Shown here piece after piece: positions 8,308 through 16,733 of a stretch of 64,000 nucleotides of DNA. The notes under the pieces were generated by a model. That model ran no database searches and was not told the origin of the DNA. It worked only from the letters and a program-made list of their open reading frames with translations. This DNA is from Neisseria dumasiana (GTDB lineage Bacteria; Pseudomonadota; Gammaproteobacteria; Burkholderiales; Neisseriaceae). The position numbers were made by a program, and so were the translations under genes. Each line of letters begins with the position of its first letter. Within the stretch, counting starts at the first letter, position 1. The DNA lies in the NCBI RefSeq assembly GCF_022870885.1, contig NZ_CP091509.1, positions 930,001-994,000 on the forward strand, read 5' to 3'.

Positions 8308-8871
8308 ATGCTGCTGCGCAATATTCTGCCTTTTACCCATGACTTGCTGCGTGCCCGTATCCGTGCCGGAGATACCGTATTGGACGGTACGGCAGGTAAC
8401 GGCCACGATACGCTTTTGCTTGCACGCTGCGTAGGCAGTAACGGTAAGGTTTGGGCGTTCGATATACAGAAACAGGCATTGGACGAAACGGCAAAACGCT
8501 TGCAGGCCGAAGGCGTTGGGGCGCAGGTCGAGTGTGTTCATGCCGGCCATGAAATTTTATCCGATTATGTGCGCGAACCTTTGGCCGCGGCTGTGTTTAA
8601 TTTCGGATGGTTGCCGGGCGGCGATAAGTCGCTGACCACCCAAGCGGATACCAGTATACGCGCTCTAAATTCGGTGCTGGCGTTATTGGAAAAAGGCGGT
8701 TTGCTGGCAGCGGTGGTTTATCCCGGTCACGAAGCCGGACAATACGAGGCGTCCGCCATCGAGCATTGGGCGCAAACTCTGCCGCAACAGCAATATGCTG
8801 TATTGAAATACGGATTTGCCAACCGCCAAAACCGCCCTCCCTATCTCTTGGCTGTGGAAAAGCTGAAATAA
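8308..8871 (+). CDS. Class I SAM methyltransferase, MnmM/YtqB-like
   Basis: 187 aa Rossmann methyltransferase. Motif I is VLDGTAGNGHDT and motif II is VWAFDIQ; FNFGWLPGGD and VVYPGHEAG are signatures of the YtqB family (Pfam rRNA_methylase). B. subtilis and S. aureus YtqB (MnmM) methylate the nm5U34 wobble base of tRNA, so a tRNA-modification role is the best guess, but the substrate is untested here. The start overlaps the end of a DUS and has only a weak ribosome site. It begins the block that continues with the SirB2 gene, folK and a nucleoside kinase. Confidence 0.8.
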   Translation: MLLRNILPFTHDLLRARIRAGDTVLDGTAGNGHDTLLLARCVGSNGKVWAFDIQKQALDETAKRLQAEGVGAQVECVHAGHEILSDYVREPLAAAVFNFGWLPGGDKSLTTQADTSIRALNSVLALLEKGGLLAAVVYPGHEAGQYEASAIEHWAQTLPQQQYAVLKYGFANRQNRPPYLLAVEKLK

Positions 8872-8963
8872 GCAGGCTGCGGCTGTATGACGTATGGTAC
8901 TGCCGGGCAACGTGTTTCAGGTACAATAGGCCGTCTGAATATACCTTTCGGAAAACCTTTTTT

Positions 8964-9335
8964 ATGCAATATCTGATTGTAAAACACAGCCACATGACCT
9001 TTGTGGCAATCACTATTTTGCTGTTCAATCTGCGTTTTTGGATGCGTTATGCCCGCCCCGAAAAACCGCTGCCGAAAATTTTGAAAATTATCCCCCATTT
9101 CAACGACACGTTATTGCTTTTTACCGGCCTTTGGCTGATGCACATTACCCGTTTCATGCCTTTCGGCAATGCCGACTGGTTGGGTGTGAAACTGTTGCTT
9201 TTATTGGGCTATATCGGTTTAGGTATGGTTACGGTACGCGCCCGCCCGCGTACGCCGAAGTTTTGGCTGGGTTATGCCGCATCTATGTTGTGCGTGGCCG
9301 CCATTGTTTACCTTGCCTGGTTCAAACCTTTGTGA
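8964..9335 (+). CDS. SirB2 family membrane protein
   Basis: 123 aa with four hydrophobic helices (starting VKHSHMTFVAITILLF, then LLLFTGLWLMH, GVKLLLLLGYIGLGMV and AASMLCVAAIVYLAWF). The HSHM motif in helix 1 and RFWMRY are typical of SirB2 (invasion gene expression up-regulator, named from Salmonella), a small inner-membrane family of unknown biochemistry. The ATG at 8964 follows GGAAAACC. Only 12 bp, mostly a DUS, separate it from folK. Confidence 0.8.
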   Translation: MQYLIVKHSHMTFVAITILLFNLRFWMRYARPEKPLPKILKIIPHFNDTLLLFTGLWLMHITRFMPFGNADWLGVKLLLLLGYIGLGMVTVRARPRTPKFWLGYAASMLCVAAIVYLAWFKPL

Positions 9336-9347
9336 GGCCGTCTGAAC

Positions 9348-9851
9348 ATGCCAACGTCTCTACCCCATATCGCCGTGATTGCCTTGGGAAGTAATCTTGA
9401 CCGGCCGCAAGAGCAGGTTAAAGCAGCATTGGAAGCCATTTCACGCCATCCGCAAATTGAACTGAACCGCGTATCTTCACTCTATATTACCGCCCCCGTG
9501 GGTTATGCGGATCAGCCCGATTTCGTGAATGCGGTGTGTATCGTGCAAACGGCTCTGGACGGCAGAGAGTTGCTGGCCGTGTTAAACCGCATCGAAAACG
9601 ATTTCGGCCGCCGCCGCAGTTTTCGTAATGCGCCGCGTACTCTGGATTTAGACATCATCGATTACAACGGAGAAACCAGCAGCGACCCGCATTTAACCTT
9701 GCCGCATCCCCGTGCGCACGAACGCGGTTTCGTTATGTGGCCGTTGGCGGAGATCGCACCGGATTATGTTGTCGGTTTGCACGGAAAGGCTTCGGAGTTG
9801 GCGGCAAAACTGGGTGAAGACGGTATCCGTTTGCAAAATAAGGTTGTTTGA
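9348..9851 (+). CDS. folK: 2-amino-4-hydroxy-6-hydroxymethyldihydropteridine diphosphokinase (HPPK)
   Basis: 167 aa; transfers pyrophosphate from ATP to hydroxymethyl-dihydropterin in folate synthesis. The start IAVIALGSNLDRP, the pterin-binding PVGYADQPDFVNAV and the signature FGRRRSFRNAPRTLDLDIIDY, with its Mg-binding Asp pair (the D-L-D), are all present. The gene starts 12 bp after the SirB2 stop. The intervening DUS carries the only GAGG ribosome-site-like sequence. Confidence 0.95.
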   Translation: MPTSLPHIAVIALGSNLDRPQEQVKAALEAISRHPQIELNRVSSLYITAPVGYADQPDFVNAVCIVQTALDGRELLAVLNRIENDFGRRRSFRNAPRTLDLDIIDYNGETSSDPHLTLPHPRAHERGFVMWPLAEIAPDYVVGLHGKASELAAKLGEDGIRLQNKVV

Positions 9852-9939
9852 TTCAAAAAAAGTTGAATATTGGTTTCAGACGGCCTCAATAGCGTACAGA
9901 TACCTCGAAACACATTTTAAGTAAGAAGAAAGACTATTC

Positions 9940-10587
9940 ATGCATCATCGTTACATTGTGGTTGAAGGTTCTATCGGCAGCGGCAAATCCGAATTAAGCC
10001 GGCGTTTGGCCGAGTATTTCAATGCGTTGCATCTGACGGAAAGCCCCGAGCGCAACCCTTTTTTGGAACAGTTTTATCTGAATGCGGCCAATCACGGCTT
10101 GGCAACCGAATTGTTTTTTCTGATGCGCCGTGCCGAAGCGGTAGAAGTGATTAATGAAGAAGAAGAAAAAAACGAGCTGATTATCGCTGATTTCCTGCTC
10201 GAAAAAGACCAGATTTTCGTGCCGGTGGTGTTGAAAGGCAATGATCCGGCCAACGAACAAACTTTGTTTTGGCAGATGAAACGCAAAATCATGCCCGAAT
10301 ATCCGGTGCCCGATTTGGTGATTTATCTGCAAACATCCGACGAAAATGCCCAAAAACGCTTGCAGAAGCAAAACAAAGGCATGTTGAACCTGTTTCCGTC
10401 GGGTTATTTGGGGCAGATTCAAGACGAATACCGCCGCTTTTTCCATCTGTATCAAAATGCGCCGTTGCTGATTGCCAATGCCGATGAGTTGGACTTCATC
10501 AACAACGATGAGCATTTCGAAATGCTGCTGCGCGCGATGAGCGATATGCAGGGCAGCCGCCATTATTTGAATTTAAGCGAAGTTTAA
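9940..10587 (+). CDS. Deoxynucleoside kinase family protein
   Basis: 215 aa. A P-loop GSIGSGKS at residues 10-17 opens the protein. The E-x-P motif (LTESPERNPFL), the substrate-binding RRAEAVEVI region and the LID-like region around NAQKRLQKQNKG fit the bacterial deoxyadenosine/deoxyguanosine kinase family, which salvages deoxynucleosides. The R-x-R of the ERS/DRS motif found in many members is not obvious, so substrate range is uncertain. It follows folK by 88 bp, which contain one DUS, and has an AAGAAGAAAG ribosome site. Confidence 0.85.
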   Translation: MHHRYIVVEGSIGSGKSELSRRLAEYFNALHLTESPERNPFLEQFYLNAANHGLATELFFLMRRAEAVEVINEEEEKNELIIADFLLEKDQIFVPVVLKGNDPANEQTLFWQMKRKIMPEYPVPDLVIYLQTSDENAQKRLQKQNKGMLNLFPSGYLGQIQDEYRRFFHLYQNAPLLIANADELDFINNDEHFEMLLRAMSDMQGSRHYLNLSEV

Positions 10588-10645
10588 GCCGGGGCGGGAA
10601 GTCGTCTCTTGTAATCAATATACGTTGATTGACCATAATATGCGG

Positions 10646-10677
10646 AAAGGCCGTCTGAATGTTCAGACGGCCTTTTT
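10646..10677. terminator. DUS-pair terminator between dNK and betT
   Basis: Inverted DUS copies form a 14-bp stem (AAAGGCCGTCTGAA with its complement) with a 2-nt loop. A T-run follows on the plus strand and an equivalent run on the minus strand, so it serves the convergent genes on both sides. Confidence 0.85.
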
Positions 10678-10700
10678 CATAACTATAAGATAAGCATGAT

Positions 10701-12692
10701 TTAGCGCAAACTATGCAGAAAGTGCATGTGTTTGTGATATTGGTCGATGATATCGTTAATCACGCCTTCTTTGCTCCAGCCCATGATGTCGTAGTCCTGC
10801 CCGCCTTCACCCAAATGAACTTCGGCGCGGTAATACTGCTGTTCGTCGCTTACGGCTTGTTCGGAATGGTCGGACTGCACGAATGTAGGTTGGACATGCG
10901 GCGTGGCGATAACTTGGTAGGTAAAGTTGATTTCCGCTTCATGATCGGCAACCAGCACGATTTCTCCCGAAGCAGGTTGTCGGATTTGAATGCTCACACC
11001 CAGCTGCCGCAGTTCTTCGCCGACTTCGTGGCAGGCTTCCGATACGGTGGTATCGACAAAGTGATGAACGGTTTTTTTATCCGGAAAATCCATAATCACT
11101 TTAAGACGTTCGCGCCAAGCACCTTTGGAGCGCAACATCGGCGCAACGGTGGGCGGAGACACTTGCTGCACCATCTGTTTTTGAATGTCGATATTCAGGG
11201 CTTTAAACAAGCCGTACATGGCAATCATCAAAACGGTTACAAAAGGCAGCGCGCTGGCAATCGCCATGGTTTGCAGCGCACCGAGTCCGCCGGCCAACAA
11301 CAGCACGATGGCCACTACGCCGGCACCGACCGACCAATAGATACGGTAAGCCACGCCCTTGCTGCCTTCGCCGTAAGCACACAACATATCCATGACCAAT
11401 GCACCGGAGTCGGCGGATGTAACGAAAAATACCACCACCATCAACAGGGCAATATAGGTAAAGAGGGTGGAGAAAGGCAGGTGTTCCAAAAAGGCAAACA
11501 AAGCCAGAGAAACGTCTTGTGATACGACTGTTCCGAGCGATGCGATATTTTGGTTCAGAATCATATCGATGGCGGAATTGCCGAAAAAGGTCATCCACAT
11601 AAAGGTGAAGCCTGTCGGTACCAACAATACGCCGATAACAAATTCACGGATGGTGCGTCCGCGCGAAACGCGGGCGATAAACAGGCCGACAAAAGGCGCC
11701 CAACTCAGCCACCAGCCCCAATAAAGAATAGTCCAACCGCCGATCCAGTCGGTTTTTTGGTAGGCAAAAAGATTGAACGTCATGCTGACGATATTGGATG
11801 TGTAGTGGCCGATGTTCTGTACCAACGCCTGCAGCAGAAACACGGTAGAACCGCCGAGCAATACAAACAGCAGCAAGACCACCGCCAAGCCCAAATTCAA
11901 TTCGGAGAGAAACTTAACGCCTTTATCCAAGCCTGTGGCTACCGAAACCGTTGCTAAAGCGGTAATGGCGATAATCAAGATGATTTGTGTAGAAGTGCCG
12001 ACCGGAACAGCCGGAAAAAGGTGGTTCAAACCGGCGTTAACCTGCAACACACCGTAGCCCAATGAAGTGGCAACGCCAAATAAAGTGCCGACTACGGCAA
12101 AAACATCTACCGTATGACCGATCGGGCCGTAAATTTTATTGCCGATTAAAGGGTAGAGCGCAGAGCGCAGCGTTAGCGGCAGATTGTGGCGGTAAGCAAA
12201 AAACGCCAAAATCAGCGCCACAATCGCGTAAATCGCCCATGCGTGCAGGCCCCAATGGAAAAAAGTCAGCCGCATGGCTTGTCGGGCGGCTTCGACCGTG
12301 TTGCTGTCGCCGACGGGCGGAGACAAGAAATGCATGACCGGCTCGGCAATACCGAAAAACATCAAGCCGATACCCATGCCTGCGGAAAAAAGCATGGCAA
12401 ACCAAGAACGGTTGCTGTAATCGGGGCGGGCGTGATCGGGGCCGAGCTTGATGGTGCCGTAGCGCGACAGGCCCAAGTAAACAGATGCCAACAAAATCAC
12501 GGCAACGGTTAAAACATAATACCAACTGGCGTTGGAAACGATGGCCGTCTGAATGGCTTTGAAGGTTGAGTCTGCAGTTTGGGGAGCAATAACGGCAAAC
12601 AGTATGATGGAAAAAATGATGGCTGAAGAGCTGTAAAAAACAGCCGGGTTGATTTTCCCTTGATGTGCGAGAGGGTTTGGTTTTGTAGGCAT
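10701..12692 (-). CDS. betT: BCCT family choline/betaine transporter, BetT-like
   Basis: 663 aa from the ATG at 12692 (AAGGA six bases upstream). Twelve hydrophobic segments and the BCCT signatures are visible: GMGIGLMFFGIAEPVMHF, FFHWGLHAWAIYAIV and WTILYWGWWLSWAPFVGLFIAR. The ~150-residue hydrophilic C-terminal domain after the last helix is characteristic of the long, proton-coupled BetT type; BetP-type proteins have shorter, basic tails. It imports choline or related trimethylammonium compounds, probably for osmoprotection. No betA/betB are nearby. Confidence 0.9.
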   Translation of the reverse strand: MPTKPNPLAHQGKINPAVFYSSSAIIFSIILFAVIAPQTADSTFKAIQTAIVSNASWYYVLTVAVILLASVYLGLSRYGTIKLGPDHARPDYSNRSWFAMLFSAGMGIGLMFFGIAEPVMHFLSPPVGDSNTVEAARQAMRLTFFHWGLHAWAIYAIVALILAFFAYRHNLPLTLRSALYPLIGNKIYGPIGHTVDVFAVVGTLFGVATSLGYGVLQVNAGLNHLFPAVPVGTSTQIILIIAITALATVSVATGLDKGVKFLSELNLGLAVVLLLFVLLGGSTVFLLQALVQNIGHYTSNIVSMTFNLFAYQKTDWIGGWTILYWGWWLSWAPFVGLFIARVSRGRTIREFVIGVLLVPTGFTFMWMTFFGNSAIDMILNQNIASLGTVVSQDVSLALFAFLEHLPFSTLFTYIALLMVVVFFVTSADSGALVMDMLCAYGEGSKGVAYRIYWSVGAGVVAIVLLLAGGLGALQTMAIASALPFVTVLMIAMYGLFKALNIDIQKQMVQQVSPPTVAPMLRSKGAWRERLKVIMDFPDKKTVHHFVDTTVSEACHEVGEELRQLGVSIQIRQPASGEIVLVADHEAEINFTYQVIATPHVQPTFVQSDHSEQAVSDEQQYYRAEVHLGEGGQDYDIMGWSKEGVINDIIDQYHKHMHFLHSLR

Positions 12693-13130
12693 AGCTTCCT
12701 TTCTATTCGGTTGACAGCACAATGCCGAAAATGGTTTGGCGTGAAAACACCTTAACAAAACAACGCTGATGAGAAAACCTTTCCTGTAAAAAAACGATAA
12801 ACAAATCGCTCTTTAAATATTTTATTGGTTATTTTTTATAATTTTTGAAATTAAATGCCAATAATTTCATGGCAAATAAACTTGTCTTTAGATACAAGGC
12901 TGCAAGCCGCAGGCAGTGTGAGCAATACGGAAGAGATTCTGTTGCCGCTCCAGTAGCTTACATAAGCGTTGTTCTCTTTGAGCTAAGGTGCAGCAACGAC
13001 GTAGCAGGATTGCGGTTTATTTGCAACAGCAGCAGCAATGGGCTTTTGATATGCAAAGGCCGCCGCCGATGCCGCTTGTGCAGCCAAATCGTTTAAAATG
13101 CCTGTTTTCCTTTATGCCATCTGTTTTCCC
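12693..13130. other. 438-bp divergent intergenic region with Correia-like element
   Basis: It lies between the divergent betT and ABC-F genes. About 130 bp next to betT are very AT-rich and probably hold its promoter. The rest is a Correia-like element (12870-13024) and ~100 bp of unassigned sequence ahead of the ABC-F start. No gene supported. Confidence 0.55.
12870..13024. mobile_element. Correia-like miniature element (TGGCAAATAAACTT ends)
   Basis: The ends TGGCAAATAAACTTG and GCGGTTTATTTGCA are inverted repeats. The interior, read on the minus strand, contains the Correia core (AGCTCAAAGAGAACAACGC, then a GCAACAGAATC segment). The ~155-bp length is that of a full Correia element. The ends differ both from the classical TATAGTGGATTAA and from the TCAATCAACTT class at 1472. 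Confidence 0.7.
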
Positions 13131-15062
13131 ATGATCGAACTCAAAAACCTTACCCTCCAGCGCGGCCTGAAAGTGTTGCTCAACCAAGCCAGCCTCACCA
13201 TCAACCCCAATCAGCGCGTAGGCTTAATCGGCAAAAACGGCACCGGCAAATCGAGCCTATTTGCTTTAATCAAAGGGGAAATCACACATGATGCGGGCGA
13301 TGTGCTGATTCCCAAACATTGGAAAACGGCGGCAGTAGCGCAGGAAACGCCCGCGTTGGATACGTCGGCTTTAGATTATGTTTTGCAGGGCGATACCGAG
13401 TTGCAGCAATTTCAGACGGCCTTAGCAGCAGCCGAGGCACAAAACGACGGCATCAAAATCGCCGAATGGCACGCCAAGCTCGAAGAAATAGATGCCTACA
13501 CTGCACCCGCCCGCGCCGCCAAATTGTTAAGCGGACTGGGTTTCGCTCAGGAAGAACACAGCAAGCCCGTGAAAGCCTTTTCAGGCGGCTGGCGTATGCG
13601 TTTGAATCTCGCCCAAGCCTTGATGTGCCGCGCCGATTTATTGCTGCTCGACGAACCGACCAACCACTTGGATCTCGAAACCGTACTGTGGCTGGAAAAC
13701 CATCTCGCCAACCTGCCATGTACCCAAATCATCATTTCGCACGACCGCGATTTTCTGAATGCCACTACCACGCAAACCGTTGAATTATCGAATCAGAAAC
13801 TCACCCAATACGGCGGCAACTACGATTTTTACCAAACCGAACGCGCCCAGCGTTTGGCGCAACAGCAGGCCGAGTATGTGAAGCAGCAAACGCAGATCAA
13901 GCATCTGCAATCGTTTATCGACCGCTTCAAAGCCAAAGCCACCAAAGCTACGCAAGCGCAAAGCCGCATGAAAGCACTGGCCAAACTGGAGCGCATCGCA
14001 CCCGCGCATCTCGACAGCGAATTTTCATTTGAATTTGAAACGCCCGCACACTTGCCCAACCCTTTGTTAAAAATGGACAAAGCCGATTTGGGCTACGGTG
14101 ATACGGTAGTGCTGCACGACATCACTTTATCGCTGGAAAGCGGCGCGCGCTACGGATTGCTGGGTGTGAACGGCAGCGGCAAATCCACCTTTATCAAAGC
14201 CTTAGCCGGAGAATTGGCTTTATTGTCCGGCCAGATGGTTAAATCCGAAAAGCTCAATATCGGCTATTTCGCCCAGCACCAGCTCGATACCCTGCGCGAC
14301 GACCAAAGCCCCGTTTGGCACATCCAGCAGCTTTCTCCCGATGTGCGCGAGCAGGAAATCCGCAATTTTCTCGGCGGCTTCAACTTTGTCGGCGATATGG
14401 CTTTGCAGAAAATCGAACCTTTTTCCGGCGGAGAAAAAGCGCGGTTGGCATTGGCGATGATTGTGTGGCAAAAGCCCAATCTGCTGCTGCTCGACGAACC
14501 GACCAACCACCTCGATTTGGATATGCGCCACGCACTTACCGTGGCTTTGCAGAGTTTTCAGGGCGCGTTGATTGTGGTGTCGCACGACCGCAGTTTGCTC
14601 GAAGCCACCACCGACAGCTTTTTATTGATTGATAAAGGCCGTTTGAAAAACTTCGACGGCGATTTGAACGATTACCGCCAATGGCGTTTGGCGCAGGAAA
14701 ATGCCGCCGCAGCCCCCGCCGCTTCGGCGCAAACCCAAAGCCGCAAAGACACCAAACGCCTCGAAGCGCAGATACGGCAGGAAAAGGCCAAACGCACTAA
14801 GCCTGTTCTGCACAAAATAGATAAAGCAGAAAAAGAAATGGCGGAGCTAAACGAAGTTCAAACGGCATGTGAAACATTTTTGTCACAAGAAGATGCTTAT
14901 TTGGAAGAGAATAAAGTAAAGCTTCAGCAAGTGCTCGCTAATTTAGCTGATGTTAAGGTAAAATTGAGTAAACTTGAGGAGAGCTGGTTGGGTTGGCAAG
15001 AAGAGTTGGAACAAATCGAAAGTGAAATCGAAGCACAGTTTCCGTCTGCCCCATCAAGTTGA
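13131..15062 (+). CDS. ABC-F family ATPase, YheS-like
   Basis: 643 aa with two ABC domains and no membrane segments. Walker A motifs: GKNGTGKSS (residues ~36-44) and GVNGSGKST (second half). Signatures FSGGWRMRLNLAQAL and FSGGEKARLALAMIV; both Walker B sites read LLLLDEPTNHLDL. A linker with basic coiled coil lies between them and a long Glu/Lys-rich coiled coil ends the protein, as in E. coli YheS. ABC-F proteins bind the ribosomal E site and rescue or tune translation. The ATG at 13131 matches YheS proteins (MIELKNLTLQRG). The last ~85 codons are visibly more AT-rich than the rest. Confidence 0.9.
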   Translation: MIELKNLTLQRGLKVLLNQASLTINPNQRVGLIGKNGTGKSSLFALIKGEITHDAGDVLIPKHWKTAAVAQETPALDTSALDYVLQGDTELQQFQTALAAAEAQNDGIKIAEWHAKLEEIDAYTAPARAAKLLSGLGFAQEEHSKPVKAFSGGWRMRLNLAQALMCRADLLLLDEPTNHLDLETVLWLENHLANLPCTQIIISHDRDFLNATTTQTVELSNQKLTQYGGNYDFYQTERAQRLAQQQAEYVKQQTQIKHLQSFIDRFKAKATKATQAQSRMKALAKLERIAPAHLDSEFSFEFETPAHLPNPLLKMDKADLGYGDTVVLHDITLSLESGARYGLLGVNGSGKSTFIKALAGELALLSGQMVKSEKLNIGYFAQHQLDTLRDDQSPVWHIQQLSPDVREQEIRNFLGGFNFVGDMALQKIEPFSGGEKARLALAMIVWQKPNLLLLDEPTNHLDLDMRHALTVALQSFQGALIVVSHDRSLLEATTDSFLLIDKGRLKNFDGDLNDYRQWRLAQENAAAAPAASAQTQSRKDTKRLEAQIRQEKAKRTKPVLHKIDKAEKEMAELNEVQTACETFLSQEDAYLEENKVKLQQVLANLADVKVKLSKLEESWLGWQEELEQIESEIEAQFPSAPSS

Positions 15063-15185
15063 ATTTTAGGGCGTGCCGCCGGTGGACGTTGCATGTGGCA
15101 TTTTTCTTAAAAAACCGCTTCGCAAGCCGATTGAGATGCGTCCTAATATAACCATTAAATTTTAAACTACGGGGTTTTACTCATT

Positions 15186-15344
15186 ATGTCTTATACATCT
15201 TTCAAGCAGGCCATTCTTTTGCTGGCGGCCAGCGAAGCGCTTCTGTCTGATCAAGGGGAGGTCAAAGAGCATCTTTCATCTCTGTGTGATGCCGAATCGG
15301 CAGCAGAATCACAAACTTCGGCTGTGTATGCGGTAAACGATTAA
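15186..15344 (+). CDS. Hypothetical small protein (52 aa)
   Basis: It reads MSYTSFKQAILLLAASEALL and then an acidic, serine-rich tail ending SAVYAVND. An amphipathic or weakly hydrophobic helix is the only recognisable element. The ribosome site is weak (ACGGGG 14-19 bases upstream). Codon use is like that of chromosomal genes. I do not recognise a family. It stands between the ABC-F gene and a hairpin at 15525. Confidence 0.4.
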   Translation: MSYTSFKQAILLLAASEALLSDQGEVKEHLSSLCDAESAAESQTSAVYAVND

Positions 15345-15738
15345 TTTAATCGGATGTGCAGATTGCAGGATTCATGCATATCGATTATGCTTCCGCCCGC
15401 TTGCCTGTTTGTTTGGAAAATATGCTTTAAACAAAATGTGCGGGCGTGATTGGGCAAAGCAAATATGAATAAAGCTGCTTCTCGTCCGGCTTGCCGTACG
15501 GTGCGATATGGCGGCCTATCGGGTAAAGCAGCTTTGGTGTTTCTAAGCTGCTTTTATTCATCTGTCTGTTGATTGCCCACACATATCCGTTTATGGATTT
15601 TTGAGATTGAGCGGTTTGCAGAGTAATCGGTTTTTCGGCTTGATCACGGCAGCCGTCTGAACATCCGCTCGGCAGAAAGGCGGCAACAACCGCAGCGGTT
15701 TACTGTTGATTCTTGTATTTAAAGATGTTTTGAATAAT
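15345..15738. other. 394-bp intergenic region with hairpin
   Basis: No gene supported. It contains a terminator-like hairpin at 15525-15557, one DUS on the plus strand (near 15651), and AT-rich sequence ahead of the DUF4124 gene at 15739 that should include its promoter. Confidence 0.5.
15525..15557 (+). terminator. Hairpin with T-rich tail
   Basis: A 10-bp stem (AAAGCAGCTT with AAGCTGCTTT) and a 10-nt loop are followed by TTATT. It may terminate transcripts from the 52-aa gene, ~180 bp upstream. A similar GCTGCTT sequence precedes it at 15473, giving an alternative pairing. Confidence 0.5.
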
Positions 15739-16263
15739 ATGAAAAAGTTAATCGGGATAAGCGTATTTTTACTGTTGGGTTTGTCCGGCATTCAGACGGC
15801 ATCGGCAAAGATTTATACTTGTGTCGTCAATGGCCAGATTACCTACACTTCCAAGCGTTTGGGTAATTGCCAAGCAGCCGATTTGCCTTCTATCGGCCGT
15901 TACAGCAGCAGCCGTTACGATCAGCCGCAATATACCCAAAGTAGAGCGGCCGAGCCCAAAAAACAGCCGGCGGAAAAAGCGCATGCTTCTAAAAACTATG
16001 TTAAAGCAGCTCCGCAACACGCTAAAGCCCCTGTTGTGCCCGTTGCACCGAAATCGTCTGCAAGCAACAGCCGCCGTTCGATTCTGGAGCAGGAATTAGC
16101 CAATGAGCGCAAAGCATTATCGGAAGCGCAACAGTCTTTAGCATCTGCACGCGCGGCAAAAAACGGCAATATAGACCAACAGCAAATCAGCCAACTTCAA
16201 GGAAGCGTACTCGACCGCCAGCAAAATATACAGGCGCTGCAACGCGAGTTGGGAAGGATGTAA
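15739..16263 (+). CDS. Exported DUF4124-type protein with C-terminal coiled coil (paralogue)
   Basis: 174 aa from the ATG at 15739. The signal peptide ends LSGIQTASA, and the IQTA stretch is encoded by an in-frame DUS. The mature start KIYTCVVNGQITYTSKRLGNCQAADLPSIGRY is the DUF4124-like two-cysteine module, followed by a Lys/Pro/Ala linker. A Gln/Ala-rich coiled coil (ERKALSEAQQSLASARAA, DRQQNIQALQREL) closes the protein. Same layout as the 6818-7282 protein. Periplasmic; function unknown. Confidence 0.75.
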   Translation: MKKLIGISVFLLLGLSGIQTASAKIYTCVVNGQITYTSKRLGNCQAADLPSIGRYSSSRYDQPQYTQSRAAEPKKQPAEKAHASKNYVKAAPQHAKAPVVPVAPKSSASNSRRSILEQELANERKALSEAQQSLASARAAKNGNIDQQQISQLQGSVLDRQQNIQALQRELGRM

Positions 16264-16280
16264 TCCATCCGGTTTTGTAT

Positions 16281-16335
16281 GGCCGTCTAAAAAAAAGCTG
16301 CATCTTATTGGGATGCAGCTTTTTTTCAGACGGCC
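16281..16335 (+). terminator. Terminator with nested DUS arms
   Basis: A stem of AAAAAAGCTGCATC and its complement, ending in a T-run, is enclosed by a degenerate DUS arm (GGCCGTCTAAAA) and an intact inverted DUS (CAGACGGCC). The whole makes one extended stem downstream of the DUF4124 gene. Confidence 0.85.
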
Positions 16336-16460
16336 GACACCTTTGCAAAACGCCGGTTGCGGCGTATTTCTGCGTTGTACGATGCCGGCTTTGCTTGATG
16401 CGTGATATGCCTGCATTGGTTACGTTAGCTAACCCTTAAACGGCATTTGCATTTATGTTC
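16336..16460. repeat. ~125-145-bp repeat with IS5-like end (degenerate copy)
   Basis: It begins GACACCTTTGCAAAAC and continues TTGCGGCGTATTTCTGCGTTG, matching the copies at 19993, 46855 and 59271. The right end is decayed (CCCTTAAACGGCATTTGC), so the boundary is approximate. Confidence 0.55.
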
Positions 16461-16481
16461 AAATTAAAAGTTGAAAGATGT

Positions 16482-16676
16482 TTATTCCGCCTCGTTAATC
16501 CATGCTTGCTGTACGGCTTCGAGAATTTTTTCACCGCAACGGGCGGGATCGTCATCGAAATCGGGCAGGGCGAGAATCAAGTCGCGCAGATGGGTAAAGC
16601 GGATGGTTTTCGGGTCGATGTCGCCGTGGGTGTCGTAAAGTTCTTCGGCAATGCGTTGGGTGTCTGTCCATTTCAT
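16482..16676 (-). CDS. iscX: Fe-S assembly protein IscX
   Basis: 64 aa acidic protein, MKWTDTQRIAEELYDTHGD, with the IscX (YfhJ) signature DPKTIRFTHLRDLI and LPDFDDDP. IscX binds IscS and iron and modulates the ISC machinery. It is the last gene of the local isc group, 57 bp downstream of fdx on the same strand with a DUS hairpin between. Length and sequence are fully typical. The start at 16676 has AAGGAACAC upstream. Confidence 0.95.
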   Translation of the reverse strand: MKWTDTQRIAEELYDTHGDIDPKTIRFTHLRDLILALPDFDDDPARCGEKILEAVQQAWINEAE

Positions 16677-16698
16677 AATGTGTTCCTTTGCTGTGTCG

Positions 16699-16730
16699 AG
16701 GCCGTCTGAACTGTACTCAGACGGCCTTTC
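16699..16730. repeat. DUS inverted pair between fdx and iscX
   Basis: GAGGCCGTCTGAA and TCAGACGGCC pair in a short hairpin in the 57-bp gap. There is no T-run in the minus direction, so it may only attenuate read-through from fdx into iscX. Confidence 0.5.
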
Positions 16731-16733
16731 TGT

